This document shows, in pieces, positions 55,044 through 64,000 of a stretch of DNA of 64,000 nucleotides. The DNA comes from Myxocyprinus asiaticus. Lineage: Eukaryota; Chordata; Actinopteri; Cypriniformes; Catostomidae. The stretch spans positions 29,939,289 to 30,003,288 of the forward strand of contig NC_059368.1 in NCBI RefSeq assembly GCF_019703515.2. The letters are read 5' to 3'. The translations under genes and the position numbers were made by a program. How positions within the stretch are numbered: the stretch's first letter is position 1; every line of letters starts with the position of its first letter. The notes under the pieces are model-generated. The model ran no database searches and was not told the origin of the DNA. It saw only the letters and a program-made list of their open reading frames with translations.

Positions 55044-55418
55044 ATCTTTTTATTTTTATTTTTTTTTCTCCCCTTTTCTCCCAATTTGGACTGCCCAATT
55101 CCCACTACTTAGTAGATCCTAGTGGTGGCGCGGTTACTCACCTCAATTCGGGTGGCGGAGGACAAGTCTCAGTTGCCTCCACTTCTGAGACAGTCAATCT
55201 GCGCATCTTATCACGTGGCTCGTTGTGCATGACACCGCGGAGACTCACAGAAGGGGAGGCTCATGCTACTCTCCTCAATCCACGCACAACTTACCACATG
55301 CCCCACTGAGAGTGAGAACCCCTAATCACAACCACGAGGAGGTTACCCCCTGTGACTCTACCCTCCCTAGCAACCGGGCCAATTTAGTTGCTTAGAAGAC
55401 CTGGCTGGAGTCACTCAA
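55044..55418 (-). mobile_element. tRNA-derived cyprinid SINE, head-truncated, minus strand
   Basis: Same family as 52206-52660: tail 'tctccccttttctcccaatt' at the left, then the 'ggttaccccctgtgactcta' and 'aagacctggctggagtcact' body. The tRNA-like head is missing at the right end. Confidence 0.85.
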
Positions 55419-56405
55419 CACTTAATCTTAACATTTACTTATTTACTGATCATGCTTGGAACTAGAAATCCCCTGTCCAGTTACAGTTACCCAAACAAAA
55501 ACTATTCATGTTGTCCCAACAGATTTGGATTAAGTAAAGCAATTTTCTTTTTTTGCATTGAAACAACTCAGTTGAATTAAGTTAACTTGGTTACATGCAT
55601 TTTGTGAGTAATATGAACAATGGAAGATTCAGAAAGCATAACGATTGTGAAAGTTCTGCTTTTTTTGTGTAGTTCTATTGTGTAAGTCTATTAATGGCAC
55701 AGGTACTTTTTCACATAACAATGTTTCATATATCAAATGATTCCAGGTAGATTTGTAGTAGTCCGTGAGTTATGAAGGAAAATGTAAATAATACATCAGC
55801 CCCTTGTTTCACCTTCATGCTGTATATGCACTATTACAGATGTAAGGACAGATGTTAAGTCATTCTGAGTTATAAACAACTATAACGTGTTTCTCATTTT
55901 GTTGGTTTAGACCCTTGGTTTAGAAGGAAGGCAAGATTTGTAGTTTTGAAGGGGTTTTCCCCCTAAGATCCCTCTTCCAATTGTTATTAAAGAGATTCAG
56001 TTCTGAGATAGGAAAAGAGAGTGAAAGAGTGGAATAAAGCTGTTTTTGGACACAGGACACATTGAACAACATAGAAACTTCTTTGCAAGGCCTTTACGTG
56101 CCATACATGTTCCATGTGTGATCGACATGTGGGTTCAAGTTCAAGAGAGGAAGTCACAAGTACAAACTGGGATTTCTTCACTTAAATTCATTTTAACACA
56201 TCTCAAGGTGTCAGTTTTGTTGTGGAAAACAAACAATAATGAAATTATATAATTTTTAAGTAAACACTGCAGTATCAGATCAGCGTGTACTAAAGAGAAG
56301 ATAGAGATCTTTGACCCCACTAGACCCAAGGTTAAGTGTTGTCAGTCATGGCAAAAGCCAGTACATCCTGTCATCAAAGTCGTTTGAAAAGTAGGCAACT
56401 TGTGG
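55419..56405. other. Intergenic DNA
   Basis: No gene recognised. Overlapping open frames on both strands at 55987-56329 lack any domain and look like chance. Confidence 0.5.
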
Positions 56406-56406
56406 T

Positions 56407-56489
<83 letters not shown>
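56406..56489. repeat. (CT)n-(CA)n microsatellite
   Basis: About 20 bases of CT followed by about 60 of CA, pure dinucleotide. Confidence 0.95.
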
Positions 56490-56492
<3 letters not shown>

Positions 56493-56790
56493 TAGTGTGG
56501 CTATTCTTATGAGGACTCTCCATAAACATAATGATTTTTATACTGTACAAACTATAGATTCTATCTCCTAACCCTAACCCTACCCCTAAACCTAACCCTC
56601 ACAAAAAACTTTCTGCATTTTTACATTGAAAAAAAAAACAAAAACATTGTTTTGTATGTTTTTTAAATGATTTGAATTATGGGGACACTAGAAATGTCCT
56701 CATAAACCTCATTTATAGCATAATACCCTTGTAATTACCAGTTTGTAACCTAAAAAATGTCCTCGTAAACCACCCAAACCTGTACACTCA
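56490..56790. repeat. Dispersed 'ctatctcctaaccctaacc' fish repeat
   Basis: Contains 'cttatgaggactctccataa', 'taaccctaaccctac', 'aaaaactttctgcattttta' and 'cactagaaatgtcctcataa', phrases I recognise from a widespread fish noncoding repeat. The short telomere-like stretch is part of it. Confidence 0.6.
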
Positions 56791-56812
56791 CACAAGAAAG
56801 AAATGAAAGAAG

Positions 56813-56870
56813 TAGTTCATCCTAAAATTACAATTATGTTATAATTTACTCACCCTCATGTCTTTTGAAA
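56813..56870. repeat. Left MITE arm fragment
   Basis: 'tagttcatcctaaaatta' followed by 'ataatttactcaccctcatg', a diverged left arm. Confidence 0.5.
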
Positions 56871-58319
56871 TAAAAGTTAATGGGGTGGAAAAATGCATTG
56901 ATGCACTGATCTATTAAAGAAATTTAGAATCATCGATTACAAAATGTAAGAATCGATTATCATTATAAATTAATACCCAATGTGCCCGTCTAGTATTACA
57001 CAAACCTTCTCGCAACAGACATGGAGCGGAGCACGCGAGATTAAAGGGAAAGTAAGTGCTCTTTTCATTAAATAAAGTTCACACCGCAAACCTATACAAG
57101 ATAAAATAGATGGATGGATGGATGGGCTTTCTGTGTCATTTTTCAAAACTGTTTTCATCCATTGACCAACGTAAATTCATTGTTGTTGTCTTCTTCCCCA
57201 TTTACGGTATGTTAATATTGCTTTTGTATCTCTATAAAATGTGTAATTTCTCCATAAAACAGTTTAACCACAAATAGAACTCGGCTTAAATAAATGTGAC
57301 TGGTGGGCAGACATTGGTTGTTATGGAAAACACCCACTCTTTAATTCACTCTCTTTATAGTGAATGCTACAGAATAGGGAGTGATTTCAGACTATTCTGA
57401 AGAGAACTAACCAGTTGATTTCAGTCACCTGTGATTGTTCAATGACACACAGCAGCTGCAAAAAGAGAAAACATTTTTATCTTTTGCAGTGTGTGCCACA
57501 AACAGCTTGAAATGAAAATGCTTTCACAGTATGAAAATGCAATTTAATACTCGTGAACGAGTTTGACAAGTGGAGGCGTCTCCGTTTAACCACCTGGTGC
57601 CTCTTTCCCTATCCCAAATTGAATAAGGAACTCAGGCTCTATCTAATACAAGTGAATTTGCATGAACCCAGACTGCGTGTTTGCTGGAAATAGCCGTTAA
57701 AAGTGAAGAGTGCTTATTTTTCACCTTCCCTTTTCACTTAAAAAGGGTTAACAGGAAAACAAGCTGCTGTGAAAAAAATCAGACTGTCAGTGGTGTCAGA
57801 TTTCTAGGTGTTCAACTTTTGGAGCTATTTGAAATAGGAAATGAAGAGTCATAAAATGTAAATGACCAGTTGCTGAGCGGAGGATGATGTCATGACAATT
57901 GACAAATCATGAAGAATAAATGTCTACGACAGCGCATAGTGGATTTATAGCCAATTGAAGCTTGAATTTCAAATTGCAAACTATCTTTACTGGGGTCTTT
58001 ACATGCTAGTAATAGACAGTTTTTCATTATATGACCCTGCTGAGCCTGCTCCATTAAAACCTGGATTGTATCTGCCTGCACATGACATTTCATCTGTAAT
58101 TGCTGGTTTCAGATTTCATGATGCATCACGATGCATCGTAATTGTCGTAATCGAATCGTTGTCAGAGCGAATCGTCACACCCCCAGTGACTATGGCTGAC
58201 AAGCAAGCTTTTCAGTGAATAATGACTAAAAAAATAACAGAAATTTCAGTGTATTTCTCACATAAATTTATCATTTAGCTTCAGAATACTTGGTATATAT
58301 CACACAATTCACATAGATT
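56871..58319. other. Intergenic DNA
   Basis: No gene recognised. It has a (GATG)n at 57109-57125 and 'gatgcatcacgatgcatcgt' phrases near 58122-58140 that look like a dispersed repeat. No exon or RNA gene can be supported. Confidence 0.45.
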
Positions 58320-58537
58320 ACTTTTATGATGCTTTTATGGTCCTTTTTGTGCTATTCGGAGCTTTACAGCCCCTAGTCCCCTTCCACTTCCATTGTATGG
58401 AAAAGATCAGCTCGGACATTCTGCTTAACTTCTATTTTGGTGTTCCACAGAAGAAATAAATTCATAAGGTTTTGGAGCGACATCAAGTTCAGTAAATAAT
58501 GACGTAATTGTGCTTTTTGGTGAACTGTCCCTTTAAT
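58320..58537. repeat. Right half of an 'atagttcaccc' MITE
   Basis: 'gctttacagcccctagtccc', 'ccattgtatggaaaag', 'gtgttccacagaagaaa' and 'ggtgaactgtccctttaa' are the right half; the left half is not seen. Confidence 0.65.
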
Positions 58538-60496
58538 TAAGAAACAGTGTATACAAGCGGGTTTCTGAAGCATCTCACTTCATAAAACGGAGGCAATGTC
58601 GATTGCACAGCTGCAAGACGTGGGTCTATAAATAGACATTAAGCAAGAAGAACAACACATTTCATTCAATAACACACTCAGTCAGCTGTGTTTCCAGGAT
58701 AAGAGACTAGCACCATGCCATAAATGCACTCTGTGCCCTTGCAGACAGCAGTGGCATCTCAGGGTCTTTAATTTAGTGTGGGGCACAAACAATCACTTAA
58801 CCATCAATTATTTGACCGATCTTTGAAACATTGATGAATAATTCCAAATTCTCACAGATGTGCTTCTCATGAACACTTATGTTCACATTAGGGACTATGA
58901 AGATCTGTGAACTTGTGCATGTGTGTATGCACCTTAACCGGCAAAGTTTAAAAACCTAATTTTACACAGCAGTTGATTGACAGGTAGAAGTTTCACACTA
59001 TAACTCATTGGTTTCACTGGACTTAAACAAGGGGAGTCAAAAAATCTATCATAAAAGCCTATCTACTGTCATTTATGTGCCATTATAATGGATGCTACGT
59101 CCCTCAATGCCCTAGTACATATAAAATGAAAATAAGTATGACTGATAAAAATATTTTATGAAAGAAATTTTTCAGAGAATGATGAATAAAGACTCTTTTC
59201 TAGCGCAACCTCTGAACATGATGCCACACATACATCCCTAATGAATTAATCTCAGCACAAAACAACACTAAGACGTGCACATCCACGTCAAAAACTCAAG
59301 TAAACGTGAAAGTAAACCACAAATAGGCAAATCGTCAAAAGGTGTGCATATTATCTCACTAACTCGAATGAACAGCATAACAAAACTAATCAAAACGACG
59401 ACAGAATTCCAATATTTATCAATCATTGTAATCTAATACAAACCAATGCACCAACACCACAACACCTCAATGCAATGGCATACAATTCATTGAAATGATG
59501 AACGGTGCACTTGAACTAATCCACCCAGCAGACATCATAAAAAAAAAACTAAAAAAAAAACAAAACAAGAAATAGCTTTTAAAACTTACCAGTGAAGTTC
59601 ACTATGCAGGTCTACTCTGCACCTGATAACTTCCGATGCTCATGTCAACAGTTTGACAATAATATGATCAAAGCTTTTGATTGGCTTTGATTTTGATTTA
59701 TTTTGGCCCCACAGGCCATCATTGAATACTCGTTGCACATGCGCATGACATTCTCGAGCTCTCCGTTGATTAACACTGAGGATGAAGGGCTAGCGCCATG
59801 CATAGCAAATGAGAACGTTTAAATGGCTTTTATGCAACATACCTTAATAATAATAGAATTTCTCAAAAGATTATATAATTTTTTCTTGTATAATGGACAT
59901 AAAACACCTTTAAGTTGTGGAATATATAGTATTTCTTAAAATAAATTTATGATGATGCCATGCAATTTGCACAACAACGCCACCTCTGGTGGGGCTTAGC
60001 CCCACTTGCCCCTAATGTAGAGACGTGGCGGGTAGACAATGTTTCAGGGACATGCACTGTTTACAAAGAGAGAGAGAGAGAGAGAGGGCAAGAGACAGAG
60101 GGTGTGTCGTTGCCTTGAGCTGACCCTGTCTATCCCCAGTGTGACGTTCTCCATTTTCCTGCCATTGTCTGTTGGATGAGGAGGAACTTTCTAAAATTGG
60201 CTTTTTTGTTTGAGAGTTTATTCAACAGCGTGGCTTCCTTTCATTGCTCATGCCATTCCACAGTTATAGATTTGTCTTTAAAATTAGTCAACCAAACAGG
60301 AAGCTGTGTGGATGAAAATTGGGATGCTTAGGGGGTGGACGTCTTCCTCCTGTGTTTTATTTATGGAAGATCCAGTTTCATAACATCTCTTATTCCAGTT
60401 GTTATCTGAGCATGTGAAAATTATGGAGGCCGTGTCCACAGTGTAATATGACCTGTCCACTAAATACCCTTTAAATACCCTTAAAGCTATGAATTA
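58538..60496. other. Intergenic DNA, possible degraded DNA element
   Basis: Between 'cagtggcatctcagggtc' (58749) and 'gtggggcttagccccact' (about 59990) the sequence has phrases often seen in fish hAT-like elements, but I could not define ends or target duplication. (GA)n at 60067-60088. No gene. Confidence 0.4.
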
Positions 60497-60746
60497 GGGG
60501 CAGTGGTGGCTCAGTGGTTAAGGCTCTGGGTTACTGATCAGAAGATCAGAGGTTCAAGCCCCAGCACCACCAAGATGCCACTATTGGGCCCTTGAGCAAG
60601 GCCCTTGATCCTATCTGCTCCAGGGGTGCTGCATCATGGCTGACCCTGCACTCTGACCCCAGCTTAGTTGGGATATGTGAAAAAAAAAAAGAATTTCACT
60701 GTATATGTGCAAATGCATAATGTGGCATAAAATTATTATTTATTAT
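60497..60746 (+). mobile_element. tRNA-derived SINE
   Basis: The head starts 'ggggcagtggtggctcagtg' with A box 'tggctcagtgg' and B box 'ggttcaagccc'. A conserved body 'gggcccttgagcaaggccc' follows, with the tail 'aaaaaaaaaagaatttcact' and (TTA)n. No clear target duplication. Confidence 0.85.
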
Positions 60747-61242
60747 TAAATCCTCCCATGGGAACGGCTCACGGTTTGAGCATGTTATATACAACATGAT
60801 GTGATGTTTACATAGGCTGGTTGTAATGCGTAATGAACTTTCTGCAGTTCTTGATTTATTAATAAATAACTGGTTTATAGTCACTCTTATCTGGCAGTGA
60901 CCTTATGCCAGATGGATTTTAGTTTAGCAGCAAGGATGTTAGTGCTTTCCAGGTGAATTAGAAGTTTCCAGAAAGTAAAAGCAGAACAATACAATGGTGG
61001 TCAGTGACTCTCAGAAGTTGGAACAGCTCTGACATCTGAAGCTTTAGACAGATTTGTATCTGGCAGGACCTGCTCCAGACTTCCACACTTTGAGAGCAAA
61101 GGTCTTTGATGAAAGGGGTAGTGGAAAAATGTAAGATGTAATTTATACATTCACACATATTTCCTAATGTCTTGTTCTGTAAAACTGTCCCATCAGCTGG
61201 TGGGAAATTCTCTCATCATTTTTTTACCCTTATGTTGGTCCA

Positions 61243-61245
<3 letters not shown>
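60747..61245. other. Intergenic DNA
   Basis: No gene or repeat recognised. Confidence 0.5.

Positions 61246-61322
<77 letters not shown>
61246..61322. repeat. (TA)n microsatellite, 77 bases
   Basis: Uninterrupted TA from 61246 to 61322. The overlapping Tyr-Ile frames are artefacts. Confidence 0.95.
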
Positions 61323-61326
<4 letters not shown>

Positions 61327-61329
61327 CTT

Positions 61330-61442
61330 TATGGAAAAGAGTGGCCAAGATACAGTATTTTCTTTTTTCTTTTTTTTTTTTTCTGTGGGACACAAAAGAG
61401 ACATTTTTGAAGAATACTGTATCTTGGCCACTCTTTTCCATA
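61330..61442. repeat. 30-bp perfect foldback (hairpin)
   Basis: 61330-61359 and 61413-61442 are perfect inverted repeats (30/30), separated by 53 bases. The arms extend a few more bases with one mismatch. The loop is T-rich and includes 'gtgggacacaaaagagacat', which resembles the inner part of the fish MITE, so this is probably a MITE-derived foldback. Confidence 0.85.
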
Positions 61443-61877
61443 CAGTGAAAATAAATGTAAAAACTGGAGCAAAGATCCAAAACAAAAAGCTCTGTGGAAG
61501 TATAATAAAGTAGTCCATACAACTTGTGCTCTATATTTCAAGTCTTCTGAACATATATGATAGCTTTGTGTAAGGAATAGAATGAAATTCATGTCATTAC
61601 TCACTGACAATCTTGACATTTGCCCTAGGCACATTAAGTAACAATGCCCAATTCATGAACAAATCTTTCTTTTGACTCAGACTTGTCCAATGAAGCAGTT
61701 TGTCCAGTGCACAAAATCAGTCTTAATGATCTGTTCACGAATCGGACTGATCTGGTTATCAACTGACTGACTTGCACTGACAAAACTGTAGTATGGTTCA
61801 GAAAGTTCATATACAAGTAACATGTCAAATTTTATGTTGTATGTTTCCTAAAATTACGACCTATGCCCAACCTATTA

Positions 61878-62100
61878 GCAGGGTTGTGAGGGTTACTTTT
61901 GAAATGTATTAAAATACAGATTACAGATGCTGTAAAATGTAATATGTAACGTATTCCGTTAGATTACTCATGGTCAGTAACGTATTCTAAATACTTTGGA
62001 TTGCTTCTTCAGCACTGGTAGATTTTTTCACTTGTTTTGACTATAAAAACTCTGCCAGTACAGTAAGACAAAATACACATTAAAAATACATTCTCTGAAA
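61878..62100 (-). repeat. Dispersed repeat, inverted copy of 47205-47455
   Basis: About 220 bases of inverted match; it ends where the DIRS copy 3 begins. Confidence 0.8.
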
Positions 62101-62909
62101 AACGTCCTGGTTACTTTTGTAACCTCCGTTCCCTGATGGAGAGAACAAGATGTTGACATTGTCACATCAATGTCACATCAATGTCACTCACTCGACATTG
62201 TGTTGATGTAGTGACACTAGAGGTCCCTATACAAAACGCCACAACTAGCTAAACTGTGTTACGTGAACTGGCGGTGTGTGACGGGCAGACTGCTGTGTGC
62301 CTCATAGCCAGCGAACCAGGCCGTCACGTAACCTCCCCCAACGCTTATGAGCATCGAACAGTCCATTAGGAACAAGTCGGCTGCCCAACTATTGAGACAG
62401 GCTAGCCCAGCCGAGGTCTCTTCTCCCCAAAAAGAGTGGAATTTGTTAACTGACTGGGAGCCATAAGTGAAAGACACCGCGGAGACCACACCCCACCCAA
62501 AAGAGGGAGGGGTATTCTGAGTGGAATACATCACATGGTCTTACCGAGTCTTGTCGGAAGTATTTCATGTGGAGAGTTCCCATGGTAGGTCCTACCCGAA
62601 GGGGAAGGAGTTTCAACAGAGCATGGCGACTGGGGGCAGAGGGGCCTCTGCCCAAGGAAGACGCAGTTTGTCATCAGGGAAACAATTTTACAGAAGATAT
62701 CACATGGGGTCGTCTTCGGGGAACCAGCACATGTGGCGCACCTACCTTAGTACATGGGCTCATTAGCACACATACTGGGCCGGTCAGCGAGTTTATCCGC
62801 AAACTCAACTGCCAGAGGGCTAAGGATGAAACTCATCTGGGGATCACAGTCTGTGAACACGACTGGTAGTCAAGAGCACACGTTTTCACCTCAAGGGAGG
62901 GGAAAGGCG

Positions 62910-63157
62910 CTATGCGTAAGCGGTACACCTGGCCAGTTTGCTCATGCCTGACAATACACAGGACGAGACCGTCTCAACCCGGAGATTGTAGATTGTAGGG
63001 GTTGGGTGTTGCCCAGCCCACTGCTCTGCAGATGTCTGCCAAAGAGGCACCACTGGCCAGGGCCCAGGAGGCCACCACACTCCCGGGAAGCAAACAGGTC
63101 TGCCTGTGCTCGACCAAATCGACTCCAAATCAGCTGGACCACCTGAGGGTGGACTCT
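62910..63157 (-). pseudogene. DIRS A3 linker-recombinase deletion fusion
   Basis: The minus-strand frame 62942-63142 begins with the linker 'QLIWSRFGRAQADLFASREC' and jumps at about 63085 into the recombinase C-terminus ('ADICRAVGWA' context in copy 2). In copy 2 these points are 37338 and 36137, so about 1.2 kb including the catalytic Arg is deleted. Confidence 0.75.
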
Positions 63158-63640
63158 TCACTCTCCCCTGAGGGTAACCTGACGTGACAGCGCATCCGCT
63201 GCGGTGTTGAGATCGTCCGGGATGTGAGTGGCTCGTAGCGACTTGAGGCGCTGCTGACTCCAGAGGAGGAGACGGTGGGCGATTTGTGACATGCAATGGG
63301 AGTGTAGACTGCCTTGGCGGTTGATGTACGCTACCGTCGCTGCGTTGTAGTCCGGACCAACACGTGCTTGCCCTGGATCAATGGCCGAAACCTCCGCAGG
63401 GCGAGCAGAACTGCTAACAACTCTAGGCAGTTGATGTTCCAATGCAGCCGTGGGCCAGTCCAGGAGCTGGCGGCTGTGTGCCCGCTGCATACGGCACCCC
63501 AGCCCGTCTTGGAGGCATCAATTGTAACCACGACACGCCTGGAGACCTGCTCTAGGGGAACCACTGCCCATAGAAATGCAAGGTCGGTCCAAGGGCTGAA
63601 GAGGTGGTGACAGATCGGCGTGATGGCCACGTGATGTGTC
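63158..63640 (-). pseudogene. DIRS A3 RNase H, frameshifted
   Basis: Minus-strand frame 63331-63630 has 'VTIDASKTGWGAVCSG' and 'INCLELLAVLLALRRFRPL', then a frameshift just before the TDN block. The neighbouring frame 63158-63490 carries 'ATVAYINRQGSLHSHCM'. Same domain as 37386-37874. Confidence 0.75.
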
Positions 63641-63654
63641 CCGCGGCACCATGC

Positions 63655-64000
63655 TCATCTCGGGACTCGAGTCTGAAGCCAGTACTGAAGCGGTCTCATA
63701 TGCATCAACCCGAGCCGTGTGGCCACCGCTGAGGATGCCATATGCCCCAGGAGCCTTTGAAAAAGTTTAAGTGGAACTGCTGTTCTCTGTCTGAATGCCT
63801 TCAGACAGTTCAGCGCTGACTGTGCGCGCTTCATGAGGTGCGCTGTTATTGAGACTGAGTTCAACTCCAAACCAAGAAAAGAGATGCTCTGAACCGGGGA
63901 GAGTTTTCTCTTTTCCCAGTTGACCTGAAGCCCCAGTCGGCTGAGGTGCCGGAGCACAAGCTCCCTGTGTGCACACAGCAACTCTCGAAAGTGAGCTAGG
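63655..64000 (-). pseudogene. DIRS A3 reverse transcriptase, C-terminal part
   Basis: The minus-strand frame 63655-63981 reads 'HRELVLRHLSRLGLQVNWEK', 'SISFLGLELNS', 'LFQRLLGHMASSAVATRLGL', the RT thumb and connection after YLDD. The frame opens further upstream beyond the window edge, so completeness of the RT cannot be judged. Confidence 0.8.

Larger units (their letters stand above)
62109..64000 (-). mobile_element. DIRS-like retrotransposon, family A copy 3, minus strand, cut by the window end
   Basis: The right terminus lies near 62109-62160, shortened, with tandem 'atgtcacatca' repeats (62159-62191) where the right ITR should be. Then come the left-end complement (about 62190-62225), the shared 3' noncoding region (62246-62900), a recombinase remnant, RNase H and the end of RT. 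The recombinase is nearly all deleted. Gag and the left terminus lie beyond 64000. Confidence 0.85.

Noticed and set aside
56560..56600. Telomere-like 'ccctaaccctaaccc'
   Set aside because: Only a few imperfect units, inside a dispersed fish repeat; not a telomere or interstitial telomere array.
58749..60010. Possible hAT-like element starting 'cagtggcatctc'
   Set aside because: I could not find a matching right end or an 8-bp duplication.
61167..61522. Tyr-Ile repeat proteins on both strands
   Set aside because: They are translations of the (TA)n microsatellite and the adjacent foldback.

Overview
This window is eukaryotic, vertebrate-type DNA and almost certainly comes from a cyprinid-like teleost fish. 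The evidence is an AT-rich noncoding background dense in microsatellites, the dispersed 'atagttcaccc' palindromic MITE, tRNA-headed SINEs, an L1/Tx1-type LINE, tyrosine-recombinase retrotransposons of the DIRS and Ngaro types, and a Tnp2-like (CACTA/EnSpm-like) DNA transposon. I recognise no host protein-coding gene, rRNA, functional tRNA or CRISPR array. Every coding stretch I can support belongs to a mobile element, and nearly all are broken.

Layout. 1-3129 has no gene. 3130-7412 is DIRS family A copy 1 (plus strand), lacking reverse transcriptase (RT) and RNase H. 10119-15216 is a DIRS family B element whose recombinase gene is interrupted by a 1.5-kb block (12441-13965), a second copy of sequence found just downstream (15217-15636 plus 27960-28275). 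15637-27959 is a 12.3-kb DNA transposon with a minus-strand Tnp2-like transposase (broken) and a spliced minus-strand accessory gene. Its borders are fixed by the uninterrupted paralogous site near 13006. Its transposase is split by a 1,977-bp segment (22808-24784) that also exists at about 29576-31500, including the same solo LTR with the same target duplication.

31698-31984 is a SINE. 34250-44462 is an L1/Tx1-like LINE carrying DIRS family A copy 2 (34853-40387, minus) in its 5' part and a 1.5-kb hAT-like element (42134-43668) in its RT domain. 45726-46629 is the 3' end of a Gypsy-like LTR element (39-bp minisatellite, polypurine tract, LTR), followed by a SINE. 49835-54703 is a Ngaro-like element whose RT is split by a SINE with an 18-bp target duplication. 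54704-62108 holds SINEs, MITE halves, microsatellites and a foldback. 62109-64000 is DIRS family A copy 3 (minus), cut by the window end.

How it fits together. The region is a nest of transposons inside transposons. Its most informative points are an empty-site/filled-site pair for the 12.3-kb transposon, two kilobase-scale segments copied over short distances with about 10-bp flanking duplications, and a conserved DIRS right-end structure in two diverged families: an internal complementary region made of reverse complements of both extreme ends. All assignments come from reading motifs and repeats by eye; no database search was possible.
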